Of a stretch of 64,000 nt of DNA, positions 1 to 9,335 are shown piece by piece; within the stretch, counting starts at the first letter, position 1; each line of letters opens with the position of its first letter. The notes under the pieces are model-generated. The model made no database searches, was not told where the DNA came from, and saw nothing but the letters and a program-made list of their open reading frames with translations. The stretch is taken from NCBI RefSeq assembly GCF_003339865.1, contig NZ_QPKV01000005.1, positions 62,001-126,000 on the forward strand, in the 5' to 3' direction. The position numbers and the translations under genes were made by a program. This DNA comes from Pedobacter chinensis. Lineage in GTDB: Bacteria; Bacteroidota; Bacteroidia; Sphingobacteriales; Sphingobacteriaceae.

Positions 1-1
1 T

Positions 2-2056
2 GTAACGCCAACCACTGAAATTGTATTAAGGCTTTCGGGAACTTTTGATGAATACAACGGACCTATAACAGATGATGGTTCATTTTCTGCAGATCTTTAC
101 AGAAAAGCCCTGCATACAAGTCCGGTGCTTTTCCCCGCATTTTTTCCTGCAGATCCTTCAACCGGAATAGACACGCATATTCTTTTCGGAAACAGTTCAA
201 CTGAGGGTACGGGTAATACAGTTGGTTATTCAAATCCCTATGCTGATATGATGAAAGGCTATAAATCTTTCTCAAGATCAAGAATGTCTGCACAGCTGGA
301 GCTGAATCAGGATTTGACATTCTTGACCAGGGGTTTATCTTTCAAAGGCATGTTTAACACCAACAGGTATTCCTACTTTGATCTAACCAGACAATATTCT
401 CCATTTTTCTATAATGTGGGTTCGTACGATAGAATCAGTAACGGATACACTTTAAGCTGGATTAACAATCAACCTGGTCAGGCATCAGAATATTTAAGTT
501 TCGAACCCGGATTTAAGGATGTGAATACCTTTGTGTATATGCAGGCCGTGCTTGACTATTCCAGACAGCTGGGCACAAAACATAATATCTCCAGTACGCT
601 GATCGGTATCAGGCAGCAGCGCTTATATGCCAACGCAAATGATCCGGCAACGAATTTACCAAGTTTACAATACTCACTTCCTTACCGAAATATTGGCTTA
701 TCGGGCAGGTTGGGCTACTCTTACGACAACCGTTACTTCGCCGAGTTCAACTTTGGGTATAATGGTTCAGAGCGTTTTGCAGAAAAAAACAGATTCGGGT
801 TTTTCCCAACCATTGGTGGTTCGTGGGTAATATCTAATGAAGCTTTTTGGGATGGTGGCCTGAGAAAGGCAATGAATAAACTAAAACTTAGAGCAAGTTA
901 CGGTTTGGTTGGTAACGATGCCATTGGCGCACAGCGCTTTTTCTACCTGTCCAATGTGAATTTAAATGGTGGAAATCCAGCCTTTTTTGGACAAACAAAC
1001 GGCGTAAGCCGCCCCGGAGTAAGCATTACCAATTATGCAAATGATGCCGTTACCTGGGAAACTTCAAGACAAACCAATATAGGTTTAGAGATCAGTCTTT
1101 TTAACAGCCTTAATATTATTGCAGAGGTTTACAAGCAACATCGCTACAATATCCTGATGCAAAGAGCATCCATTCCATCAAGTATGGGATTGGAATCGGC
1201 AGTGAGCGCAAACCTGGGTACAGCCGATTCGAGGGGGATTGATTTCTCTGCCGATTACAGTAAAACCTTCCGTGGGGGCTTTTGGATGTCGGGCAGGATG
1301 AACTTTACTTTCTCACAAAACAAATACGGAGCATATGAGCAGCCGGCCTATCGCGAACCCTGGAGAATACTTTCAGGGCAAAAAATTGGTGTGAGATGGG
1401 GTTACATCGCCGAACGTTTATTTGTTGACGATCGGGAGGCAGCCGCGTCGCCATCGCAACTTTTTGGATCAGGGGCTTCTGCACCTCGGGGCGGTGATAT
1501 TAAATACACCGATTTAAATAATGATGGAAAAATCACTGAAGCCGATCAGGTGTTTTTGGGATTACCATCTACACCAGAAATTGTTTACGGTGCAGGTTTA
1601 TCTATGGGTTTCAAAAAAATCGATTTATCGATGTTTTTTCAAGGTGTGGGAAGAACCAGCTTTTTTATTGATCCATCACAGGTAAGCCCATTTCTTGAAA
1701 ACAGACAGGTATTGCAGGCGTTTGCCAACAGCCATTGGACGGAAGATAATCAGGATCTGTATGCCAAATATCCACGTTTGGGAACAAATTCATCAGAAAT
1801 CAGCAATAACCTGCAAACCAGTTCATGGTGGATGCGGGATGGAGCTTTCATCAGATTGAAATCAGTAGAGATTGGATATACCTTTCCTGATAAATTATCG
1901 AAAAAGGCATTTCTTTCCAACTGCAGAATTTACTTCAATGCGCTAAACCCTTTTACCTGGAGCCGATTTAAAGATTGGGATCCGGAATTGGCTTCCAATG
2001 GATTTAGTTATCCGATACAAAAAGTATACAATATTGGTATCAATGTAAACCTTTAA
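2..2056 (+). CDS. SusC/RagA-family TonB-linked outer-membrane transporter, C-terminal part
   Basis: The reading frame is open from base 2, so the gene is cut by the window edge; the N-terminal signal, carboxypeptidase-like domain and plug are missing. About 685 residues of the 22-strand barrel remain, rich in alternating aromatic strands. The SusC hallmark near the end is present: DLNNDGKITEADQ followed by GLPSTPEIVYG and a FFQGVG turn, and the last strand ends in a hydrophobic NVNL. In the family the barrel imports oligosaccharides with its SusD lid. SusD follows 9 bp later, so both belong to one operon. The substrate cannot be told because the enzymes lie outside the window. Confidence 0.93.
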   Translation, partial: VTPTTEIVLRLSGTFDEYNGPITDDGSFSADLYRKALHTSPVLFPAFFPADPSTGIDTHILFGNSSTEGTGNTVGYSNPYADMMKGYKSFSRSRMSAQLELNQDLTFLTRGLSFKGMFNTNRYSYFDLTRQYSPFFYNVGSYDRISNGYTLSWINNQPGQASEYLSFEPGFKDVNTFVYMQAVLDYSRQLGTKHNISSTLIGIRQQRLYANANDPATNLPSLQYSLPYRNIGLSGRLGYSYDNRYFAEFNFGYNGSERFAEKNRFGFFPTIGGSWVISNEAFWDGGLRKAMNKLKLRASYGLVGNDAIGAQRFFYLSNVNLNGGNPAFFGQTNGVSRPGVSITNYANDAVTWETSRQTNIGLEISLFNSLNIIAEVYKQHRYNILMQRASIPSSMGLESAVSANLGTADSRGIDFSADYSKTFRGGFWMSGRMNFTFSQNKYGAYEQPAYREPWRILSGQKIGVRWGYIAERLFVDDREAAASPSQLFGSGASAPRGGDIKYTDLNNDGKITEADQVFLGLPSTPEIVYGAGLSMGFKKIDLSMFFQGVGRTSFFIDPSQVSPFLENRQVLQAFANSHWTEDNQDLYAKYPRLGTNSSEISNNLQTSSWWMRDGAFIRLKSVEIGYTFPDKLSKKAFLSNCRIYFNALNPFTWSRFKDWDPELASNGFSYPIQKVYNIGINVNL

Positions 2057-2065
2057 GCAGAAATC

Positions 2066-3991
2066 ATGAAATTCAATTATAAATTATTCATACTCCTTGC
2101 GCTTTGTTCGGGTATGATCCAATCCTGTAAAAAATACCTCGATGTAACGCCAGATAATGTAGCGACCATCGATTATGCTTTCAGGAATAGAAATGAGGCA
2201 GAAAACTACCTTTTTACCTGTTATTCTACCCTTCAAAATATGGTGCCATCCAATAGCGATGCCGCCTTTACAACCTCCGGAGAGATTTATTTTCCCAATA
2301 CCCTAACTGAGGCTACTTTAGGTAGCCGCGATGCCGAACAAGGTTTTCATTTGATAAGAGGAGTGCAAACCACTGATAATCCATCTTTAAATTATTGGGG
2401 TGGAGAACAATTGGGGCAACCGATTTTCAAAGCAATTAGAAGATGTAATATTTTTCTGGAGAATATCGATCGGCCGAAAGATTTGCCTCAATTTGAGCGT
2501 AACCGCTGGATTGCAGAAGTGAAATTTTTAAAAGCATATTACCATTTTTATCTGTTAAGGATGTATGGTCCGATTCCTTTGATCAAACAAAATCTGGCAA
2601 TTGATGCCGGTACTGAAGAGGTAAGGGTAAAGCGTGAGCCAGTTGATGCGGGTTTTGATTATATCGTATCGCTTTTAGATGAGGCCACTCCCGATCTTCC
2701 TGCTACCATTCAAGATCCGGCACGGAGTTTAGGCAGAATCACGCAACTCATATCGCTTTCGTTAAAAGCTGAGGTGCTGACCACACAGGCTAGTCCGCTG
2801 TTTAACGGCAATCGCGATTATGCCGGTTTTAAAGATAAAGATGGGGTAAATCTTTTTTCAACAACCTATCAGGCCGAAAAATGGTCAAAAGCAATGTTGG
2901 CGTGCCAGGCAGCTGTTAAAGCTTGCGAACAAAATAATGTGTCGCTGTATCACTTTGTTTCACCTGGTAATCTTCCAACCATACCAGCGCCATTGAAAAC
3001 GGTTATGGATATAAGGCAAAGCATTACCGAGAACTGGGAAAAAAATTCGGAAGTGATCTGGGCGCTCAATCCAAGCTTTGGTTTGCAATCTATGGCAATG
3101 CCGAGGCTTACTAATGCCATGGTACAAAATATGGATAGTGCGCCTGGCAACTTCGCAGTTCCGATTGGGATGGCCGAATTATTTTACTCTAAAAATGGTG
3201 TTCCCATAAATGAAGATTCGGGATATGATTACCGTGGACGCTATGCAATTGCCGCCGCGGCGCCTGATCATAAATATTATCTTAGAAACGGCTATCAAAC
3301 CATTAAGATGCACATGGATAGGGAACCAAGATTCTATGCCGATTTATCATTTGATGGCAGCTGCTTTTTTGGGAACGGGCAAACAGATCCGGAAAATATG
3401 CTATATGTTCAGGCTCGTGGAACAACATCCATTGCAGGACCAAAAGATAATATCAGGGTAAACGTATCAGGCTACTGGCCGAGCAAATTGGTTAATTATC
3501 AATCGGTTTTTGGTACTGAGGTTGTCCAGACAGGTTTCAGAATGCCCTTGATCAGACTTGCAGGGCTATATCTTCTTTATGCCGAAACATTAAATGAGGT
3601 AAATGGTCCATCAGCTGAAGCATACAGCTACATTGACAGGGTTCGCTCGCGTGCAGGTTTGAAAGGCGTTCAGGAATCCTGGTCACTTTACTCATCCAAT
3701 CCGGGCAAGGCTTTATCAAAAGATGGTTTGAGATCAATCATCCAGCAGGAAAGAAGAATTGAGCTATGCTTTGAAGGTAGAATTGGATGGGACCTTCGCC
3801 GTTGGAAAATCATCCAGGATGTGTTGAGTAAACCTTTACAAGGCTGGAACATTCAGGATACCACTCCCGAAGGTTACTACCGGCAAAGAAACCTTGTTGT
3901 TCCTTCATTTGGCTTAAAAGATTATTTGTGGCCGATTAAATACAATGATTTGATCATAAACCCGAATCTTGTTCAAAATCCTTATTGGTAA
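2066..3991 (+). CDS. SusD/RagB-family surface glycan-binding lipoprotein
   Basis: The 641-residue product begins with a lipoprotein signal ending at Cys21 (IQSCKKYLDV), the usual SusD opening. The N-terminal SusD-like region (FKAIRRCNIFLENID, AEVKFLKAYYHFYLLRMYG) and the C-terminal RagB/SusD region (RLAGLYLLYAETLNEVN, RRIELCFEGRIGWDLRRW, LWPIKYNDLIINPNLVQNP) are both clear. It should sit on the cell surface as the lid of the SusC barrel encoded directly upstream. It is larger than the usual 500-560 residues, with an insert in the middle. Identity is firm; ligand unknown. Confidence 0.95.
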   Translation: MKFNYKLFILLALCSGMIQSCKKYLDVTPDNVATIDYAFRNRNEAENYLFTCYSTLQNMVPSNSDAAFTTSGEIYFPNTLTEATLGSRDAEQGFHLIRGVQTTDNPSLNYWGGEQLGQPIFKAIRRCNIFLENIDRPKDLPQFERNRWIAEVKFLKAYYHFYLLRMYGPIPLIKQNLAIDAGTEEVRVKREPVDAGFDYIVSLLDEATPDLPATIQDPARSLGRITQLISLSLKAEVLTTQASPLFNGNRDYAGFKDKDGVNLFSTTYQAEKWSKAMLACQAAVKACEQNNVSLYHFVSPGNLPTIPAPLKTVMDIRQSITENWEKNSEVIWALNPSFGLQSMAMPRLTNAMVQNMDSAPGNFAVPIGMAELFYSKNGVPINEDSGYDYRGRYAIAAAAPDHKYYLRNGYQTIKMHMDREPRFYADLSFDGSCFFGNGQTDPENMLYVQARGTTSIAGPKDNIRVNVSGYWPSKLVNYQSVFGTEVVQTGFRMPLIRLAGLYLLYAETLNEVNGPSAEAYSYIDRVRSRAGLKGVQESWSLYSSNPGKALSKDGLRSIIQQERRIELCFEGRIGWDLRRWKIIQDVLSKPLQGWNIQDTTPEGYYRQRNLVVPSFGLKDYLWPIKYNDLIINPNLVQNPYW

Positions 3992-4003
3992 ACCATAAAA
4001 ACA

Positions 4004-5275
4004 ATGATTATGAAAAATAAATCAACAAAATATAATGGTTGGAGCATGGCGCAGCTTTGTGCTGCCCTGCTACTTGCCTGCTCACTGTACTCATGTAAAG
4101 AAAGTGATGGGTTTAATGATGTGGTATCGCAAGATATGGCAAAACCGGGTGTACTTACGGGTGTGAAAGTCGAAAATCTGGCTGGTGCAGCAGTTATTTC
4201 TTACACGCTTCCCAATTCCGAAAATCTGCTTTACGTTCAGGCAGAATATAGAATCAATGCCCGAACGGTAAGGCAATCTAAATCTTCTTATTACAGTGAT
4301 ACACTCCGGGTAGAGGGTTTTGAGAAAAGCGGAGATTATGAGGTCACCTTGTATGCTGTTTCCCGTGCAAATGTAAAAAGCGATCCCGTTAAAGTAAATG
4401 TCCGACCATCAACCCCCTCTTACCTGATGGTTTATCCTACCATTCAGCTGAATGCAGATTTTGGCGGGGTAAACGTTTCGGCAAGCAATCCATCCAAAAA
4501 GGCAGTTGGAATAATAGTGATTTCCAATGATAAAACCACAGGTAAAATGCTCCCCGTTGAACAGTTTTATACAGAAGCAGAAAACATTAATTTCAGTGTG
4601 AGAGGTTTTGATACCTTAAAAAGAGATTTCGGGGTTTACGTAACCGACAGATGGGGGAATATATCTGATACCTTATACAAATCCATTAGCCCCATTTTTG
4701 AGATTTTGGTACCAAAGAACAGATTTAGTGAATATAGGTTACCGTCAGATTCTCCTTTGGGCGCCACCGGTTTAGGATGGAACACTACCAGGTTGTGGGA
4801 CAATAACATTGCTGACCCAGGCTGGCATACTGATGCTGGAAATGGCATGCCTTTACAAATATGCACTTTCGATATGGGTATATTAACCAAACTAAGCCGG
4901 TACAAATTGTGGGAAAGGGGCGAAGCTTACGGAAATGATTACTCCTATAATCACGGTAATCCTAAGGCATGGACACTTTGGGGTTCTTCAAGTACGGCAC
5001 CAACCGATGCGGTATTGCCCGTTAATTCTCCTAAGGGTACAGTTGTGGGCGATTGGATTAACATTGGCAATTTTACTTGTCCGCCGCCACCATCGGGCAA
5101 TGCACCCGGTCAAACCACACCAGCCGATTTAGCTGCTGTTAAGGCAGGGTTTGAGTTTAATATTGCGCTTGATGTTCCAAAAGTAAGATACATCAGGTTG
5201 GCCGTAAACAGCACCTGGGGCAATGCAGATTTTGCCCATGTAATGGAATTATCTTTCTGGGGAAATACCAATTAA
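4004..5275 (+). CDS. PUL surface lipoprotein with DUF4959, DUF5126 and DUF5000-type domains
   Basis: A 423-residue lipoprotein with Cys31 in LYSCKES. The order fits proteins usually found after SusD: an N-terminal Fn3-like domain (about 45-130, KPGVLTGVKVENLAGAAVIS), a middle beta domain (135-230), and a C-terminal discoidin/F5-8C-like domain (about 245-423) with LWDNN, FTFDMG-like and RYIRLAVNSTWG motifs. Such domains bind glycans at the cell surface; no catalytic motif is visible. An ATG two codons further in (4010) is an equally good start. It lies 12 bp behind susD and is evidently co-transcribed. Confidence 0.82.
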   Translation: MIMKNKSTKYNGWSMAQLCAALLLACSLYSCKESDGFNDVVSQDMAKPGVLTGVKVENLAGAAVISYTLPNSENLLYVQAEYRINARTVRQSKSSYYSDTLRVEGFEKSGDYEVTLYAVSRANVKSDPVKVNVRPSTPSYLMVYPTIQLNADFGGVNVSASNPSKKAVGIIVISNDKTTGKMLPVEQFYTEAENINFSVRGFDTLKRDFGVYVTDRWGNISDTLYKSISPIFEILVPKNRFSEYRLPSDSPLGATGLGWNTTRLWDNNIADPGWHTDAGNGMPLQICTFDMGILTKLSRYKLWERGEAYGNDYSYNHGNPKAWTLWGSSSTAPTDAVLPVNSPKGTVVGDWINIGNFTCPPPPSGNAPGQTTPADLAAVKAGFEFNIALDVPKVRYIRLAVNSTWGNADFAHVMELSFWGNTN

Positions 5276-5287
5276 TAAGTATATAAA

Positions 5288-6496
5288 ATGGCAACTAAAA
5301 ATATAAAAAGGATTTTTTTGGCACTTATGGCCATCGTACTCTTCTACAGTTGTAGTAAAGACGCACTTGATTACAAAAAATATCTCAATGGAAAAGAAAG
5401 GGTATATCCGGGTTTTCCTGAAAAAGTGGTAGCATCTCCAGGGAATTACAGGGTAAAGTTAAGTTGGAAAGCAAGCCCTGATCCCAGTGTTACCCGCTAT
5501 ATGATCTTTTGGAACAATTTTCAGGATTCAATAGCGTTAACAGCGCCCGATAGAACGGTTACGACTGTTTCGGTAATCATACCCAATTTGGTAGAGTACA
5601 ATTACTCGTTTACCATATACTCTTACGACAAGGCCGGCAACAAATCTGTCCCGGTTCAAATTAATAACGTGAAAGTGTTTGGTGACAGTTATAAATCAAG
5701 TTTAACCAATCGATTCCTTATGGCAGCAGCACCTTATCAGCTTGATGATAATGGTATTACGCTACAATTTGAGCGGCCAGACACCATAAATATAAATACG
5801 GAGATTCATTACACCTTTAAAGATGGGACCATTCATCAAAGCACGCTAGGTCCAGATGATAACTCGATCAGACTTGCAGATTATAAAGTGGGTACAAAAA
5901 TCTATTTTAAATCTTCGTATGTGCCTGTAAAATCAGCAATTGATACATTTTATGTCGCCAATTTCGACTCATTGAGCAACATCATGGTGCCTGTTGATAA
6001 ATCATTGTTTCGCCCGCTAAAATTAGCCAATGATGTTGGTACCTATTCAAGTGAAACTTCACTATCAAAACTATGGAATGGAAATCGAGCACCAACAGGT
6101 TACCCTGATATTTTCCACAGTGATGATAATACACCACTTCCACATCATTTTACTTTCGATATGGGCAAACAGGTCGCAAATCTGGCTCAATTCGAAATAA
6201 TCGGTCGCGATTGTTGTAATAACCCCACTAAATTTGAAATTTGGGGCATTGCAGATTTAACAGGTGCTGAAACTCAATCTCCGGGAAATTCTCCGGGATG
6301 GATAGCTGAATCAACTGGACGAGGATGGAAACTGCTCAAAACTGTAGAAAGGACTGATGATGGTTCGGCACCCTTCAAAGTTACATTTCCTGATGGTTTG
6401 CCAACCGTGCGGTACATTCGGATCAGGGTAATTTCGGTAGCCAGTGGCGATGCATATTACAGCAACATTAGCGAGGTTTCCTTTTGGAATAAATAA
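5288..6496 (+). CDS. PUL surface lipoprotein with DUF4998-like and discoidin-like domains
   Basis: A 402-residue lipoprotein (Cys22 in FYSCSKDALDY). The N-terminal third has the DUF4998/Fn3-like pattern (VYPGFPEKVVASPGNYRVKL, IIPNLVEYNYSFTIYSYDKAGN). The C-terminal part from about residue 240 is a galactose-binding-like domain with FTFDMGKQVANLAQFEI and VRYIRIRVISV, resembling the neighbour upstream in layout. It is the last gene of the first PUL operon, 12 bp after the previous gene and followed by a strong hairpin. A role as an accessory surface glycan-binding protein is inferred from family and context. Confidence 0.8.
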   Translation: MATKNIKRIFLALMAIVLFYSCSKDALDYKKYLNGKERVYPGFPEKVVASPGNYRVKLSWKASPDPSVTRYMIFWNNFQDSIALTAPDRTVTTVSVIIPNLVEYNYSFTIYSYDKAGNKSVPVQINNVKVFGDSYKSSLTNRFLMAAAPYQLDDNGITLQFERPDTININTEIHYTFKDGTIHQSTLGPDDNSIRLADYKVGTKIYFKSSYVPVKSAIDTFYVANFDSLSNIMVPVDKSLFRPLKLANDVGTYSSETSLSKLWNGNRAPTGYPDIFHSDDNTPLPHHFTFDMGKQVANLAQFEIIGRDCCNNPTKFEIWGIADLTGAETQSPGNSPGWIAESTGRGWKLLKTVERTDDGSAPFKVTFPDGLPTVRYIRIRVISVASGDAYYSNISEVSFWNK

Positions 6497-6505
6497 ATAA
6501 TACCC

Positions 6506-6552
6506 ATGAGTGGCAGGCAAAAGTTATTCGTTCTCTTTTGCCTGCCACTCAT
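6506..6552. terminator. 17-bp inverted repeat between convergent genes
   Basis: Perfect 17-bp arms (6506-6522 and 6536-6552, core GAGTGGCAGGCAAAA) around a 13-nt loop, ten bases after the stop of the last PUL gene. There is no long T-run, but the symmetry and the convergent setting suggest a bidirectional terminator. Confidence 0.75.
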
Positions 6553-6623
6553 TAATCGTGGCTTTGTAGCAATTTCTTTAATATCCCATATTCAGAAATA
6601 CATCATTTAGAAGAATGAAACCA

Positions 6624-7223
6624 TCACGATTTAGACCGCAATCTGCTCAATGTTTCAATTCTCATCCCTAAAAACGAGGCGAGGTATTTAAGGGGAATTC
6701 TGGTAAAAAAGTCAGGATTTGTGTCCTTGAGACGTTTGATCCGCTTTGGTGCTGATGAAAGCCGTATAATGAAATTGCGTTCTTCAGCTTCCTGATATTG
6801 AACCCACAACAACTTTCTGGTAAGTACTGACATTTCTGGAAACAATGATAAAAGCTTCTCGATCAAGGCGTAAGTAATGATGATGACTTCAGTTTCTTCA
6901 AGGGCCTGAATATACTGTGTTTTTTCACATCCCGTTGAGGATGGATAAAGTGTCAAACCAACAATGTTCTTTTCCAGACTTATCCAGGTAGTCACTTCTT
7001 CTCCGTTATTTCTGACAAAACCTCTGACTGTCCCTTTTAGAATGAAATATACATTGGGAAACAGGTCTAAGGGGCTGACCAGAAATTTGTGTTTGTTAAA
7101 TGTCTTTGTTGAGCAATCTTCTAATATATATGTTTTCATCTTTGATGGAACATCGATATATTGTTGGAAATATCGTATCAACATTCCTTTGCGATCTTCT
7201 TCTTTAAAGAAATCTGAGTTCAT
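6624..7223 (-). CDS. Crp/Fnr-family transcriptional regulator (cyclic-nucleotide-binding-like)
   Basis: A 199-residue protein. Residues about 30-120 form the cNMP-binding-like beta roll (FPNVYFILKGTVRGFVRNNGEEVTTWI), followed by the long dimer helix (KLLWVQYQEAEERN) and a short C-terminal HTH (IPLKYLASFLGMRIETLSRLRSK), the recognition-helix pattern of Bacteroidota Crp-like regulators. No cysteines suitable for an Fe-S cluster sit at the N-terminus, so it is not a classical FNR. The cAMP-contact motif is not conserved, so the ligand is unknown. Monocistronic; convergent with the PUL. Confidence 0.85.
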   Translation of the reverse strand: MNSDFFKEEDRKGMLIRYFQQYIDVPSKMKTYILEDCSTKTFNKHKFLVSPLDLFPNVYFILKGTVRGFVRNNGEEVTTWISLEKNIVGLTLYPSSTGCEKTQYIQALEETEVIIITYALIEKLLSLFPEMSVLTRKLLWVQYQEAEERNFIIRLSSAPKRIKRLKDTNPDFFTRIPLKYLASFLGMRIETLSRLRSKS

Positions 7224-7594
7224 ATATATCGGTTGCTTTCACGTATTAATCATATTTCGTGCTGAAATTTTGAACTCATGTATGAATAGGGGTAATCAAT
7301 TTATTATCAATAAATTAAAACGGATGTTCTTTAGTGCGGTATTTATGATCTGTGTATAAAATCCACAAACTGATGCAATTTCGGGCAATGTCGAAGAAAT
7401 CTAAGATTGCCGGTTTTTATGTCCAATTCAACCATGCCGTAGAATTGTCAAACAAATAACTTAAAATCAGGGTTATGCATTACTAATCCATAACACTTCG
7501 CTTATTGGTCATTTGAAAATAAATAATCATTTTGGAAGTATTATTGCAATCAATAACTACTTGTGGTTTCATAAAAATTTAACCGACGAAGAAT
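7224..7594. other. Divergent intergenic region, no gene seen
   Basis: 370 bp of AT-rich DNA between the divergent Crp-like and SRPBCC genes. It should carry both promoters. I found no coding remnant; the only symmetry is a weak TTTAT-TATCA-ATAAA inverted repeat near 7301. Confidence 0.4.
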
Positions 7595-8023
7595 ATGAGC
7601 ACTCCACTAATAAAAGAGTTTAATTATAATGCACCGATTGAGAAAGTTTGGCACGCTATAACTAATGAGGATAAAATGAGAAAATGGTATTTTCCTCAAC
7701 TTCAAAAATTTAAACCTTTGGTTGGATTTAAATTTCAATTCGACGATAACGATGCAAAATATCAAAAAGAATGGGTTGTGAAGAAGGTGATAGAAGGCAA
7801 AACGTTGGCGCATAGCTGGGCTTATAAAGGTTATCAGGGAAATTCAGAGGTAATATTTGATCTGTTTTCAGAAGAGAACAAAACCAGATTAAAGGTCACA
7901 CAAACTGATTTGGATAGTTTTCCGGATTACCCACATTTTAAAAGAGACCGGTTTGCATGGGGATGGGATAATCTTCTTGGACAAAATTTGAAGCACCTTC
8001 TTGAAGACAGTGTTGACTCCTGA
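7595..8023 (+). CDS. SRPBCC / AHSA1 (activator of Hsp90 ATPase homologue) domain protein
   Basis: A 142-residue cytosolic protein matching the START-like AHSA1 family over its whole length: the opening KEFNYNAPIEKVWHAITNEDKMRKWYFP is typical, as is the closing FAWGWDNLLGQNLKHLLE. The family folds as a helix-grip around a hydrophobic ligand cavity; bacterial members have diverse, mostly unknown ligands. It stands alone, divergent from the Crp-like regulator and convergent with the GntR gene. Confidence 0.88.
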   Translation: MSTPLIKEFNYNAPIEKVWHAITNEDKMRKWYFPQLQKFKPLVGFKFQFDDNDAKYQKEWVVKKVIEGKTLAHSWAYKGYQGNSEVIFDLFSEENKTRLKVTQTDLDSFPDYPHFKRDRFAWGWDNLLGQNLKHLLEDSVDS

Positions 8024-8237
8024 TTTAAGATTCGATCATTTGTTTAAAAAAGAAAGTCCTTCAAAATAACATCGTACAATCAGTTCTGTTGCCGATCAAT
8101 GTGTATTTATAACACATTTTCAAGCAAGTCAAGCTATGTGCATAGATCACAATTATAAAACACTTATCACTTATTGAGTTTCAAAAGATTATGTCAGAAA
8201 AATTTTTTAGAGCGATTAAGGCTCCATGTTTTGAGCA

Positions 8238-8972
8238 TTATTCTCTTCTGCTCTCTACCGTGTAAACAAAACTGTCTGCTTTATAGTATCCAAGATTATA
8301 CTCAATAGGTTTTTCATTGAGATCGTAAACAAACCTTTTGCGGAATAAAATTGGCGCTCCAATAACGGTTTCCAGTTTTTCAGCAATAAAATGGTCGGCA
8401 GCAATGGCACTGATTTCTTCTTTTGATATCATTGCTATCACTGCATGCTCCTTTTCAAGCATTTCGTATAGGGGGCTTTTATAATCCTCTTCCCCTGTAA
8501 GGCCCACACTAGGATGAAAATAAGATTCAAAATATACGAAAGGTCCTTCCGGACGACCTCGTAGTCTAACCAGTTTCAGTATTTTCTTATCGCCTTTAAT
8601 TTCGAAAAAACTTGCAATTCGCTTCTCTGGAAAAACCCAGCTTACATGAAGTTCAAAGTTCTTAATCGGAATTCCTCTTGCACTCATCTCCTGAGAAAAA
8701 CTCATCCAGTTTTTAGATTTCGAACTCAGTGATTTCGACTCTGCGACTTTGGTGCCCACGCCTTTTTTTCTGACCAATAATCCGTCATAAACCAGTTTAT
8801 TAATCGATTGTCTTAAAGTTGTCCGGGATATGCATAATTTTTTAGAAAGCTCAACCTCGTTTGGAAGTAGTTTTCCTTCTATGTATTCAGGGCTCTCTAT
8901 CAATCTCCTGAGTAATTCTTCAGCTTGGATGTGTAGTGGAACCGGACTTTTATGGTCGATCGTAAGTTTCAT
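8238..8972 (-). CDS. GntR-family (HutC/UTRA) transcriptional regulator, likely repressor of the mannan PUL
   Basis: The product has an N-terminal winged HTH (about residues 8-75: PVPLHIQAEELLRRLI, LPNEVELSKKLCISRTTLRQ, GLLVRKKGVGT) and a C-terminal UTRA effector domain (about 90-240, with GAPILFRKRFVYDLNEKPIEY). I chose ATG at 8972 (MKLTIDHK) because the HTH alignment begins there; the frame is open to 9005. HutC-type regulators bind sugars or sugar phosphates. It is divergent from the mannan PUL operon, and a nested palindrome overlaps the PUL promoter in the gap, so repression relieved by a mannose derivative is the natural inference. Confidence 0.9.
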   Translation of the reverse strand: MKLTIDHKSPVPLHIQAEELLRRLIESPEYIEGKLLPNEVELSKKLCISRTTLRQSINKLVYDGLLVRKKGVGTKVAESKSLSSKSKNWMSFSQEMSARGIPIKNFELHVSWVFPEKRIASFFEIKGDKKILKLVRLRGRPEGPFVYFESYFHPSVGLTGEEDYKSPLYEMLEKEHAVIAMISKEEISAIAADHFIAEKLETVIGAPILFRKRFVYDLNEKPIEYNLGYYKADSFVYTVESRRE

Positions 8973-9092
8973 AATCAACACAATTATATAAAAAATTTGG
9001 CTCATTGCTAACCTGTATGCACATTCTTTACATTATGTAGGCGGGTTTGATACCAGGCTCACTTAAATATGTCAAAATTATATCCAAATAAA

Positions 9093-9149
9093 TTTGGAAA
9101 ATTATTTATTAATAATACATTTGTATGTACATACTTTAATATGTATTAT
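9093..9149 (+). promoter_or_regulatory. Bacteroidota-type promoter overlapped by a nested palindrome (candidate GntR operator)
   Basis: TTTG at 9093-9096 and TACATTTG at 9116-9123 are separated by 19 bp, matching the Bacteroidota -33/-7 consensus (TTTG...TAnnTTTG). Across the -7 element and probable start point lies GTATGTACATAC (9123-9134, perfect 12-bp palindrome), flanked by a 9-bp inverted repeat ATAATACAT (9112-9120) / ATGTATTAT (9141-9149). A dimeric regulator bound here would block RNA polymerase. The assignment to the divergent GntR protein is inferred. Confidence 0.65.
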
Positions 9150-9335
9150 CTAACCAAATTATTTGAACTGATTTTAACGTCGAAAATCAATTTTACATAA
9201 CATGTTTCTCATGTGATTTGGCTTAATAATTTAAAGTGTAGTTAGTCAAAAGTTTACTTATGTGCTTTTATTTAATATTTTTCCCTAAAAAGGAGTAGAA
9301 AGAGGATTTGCCAGGCAAGAATACAATGTGTGAAC

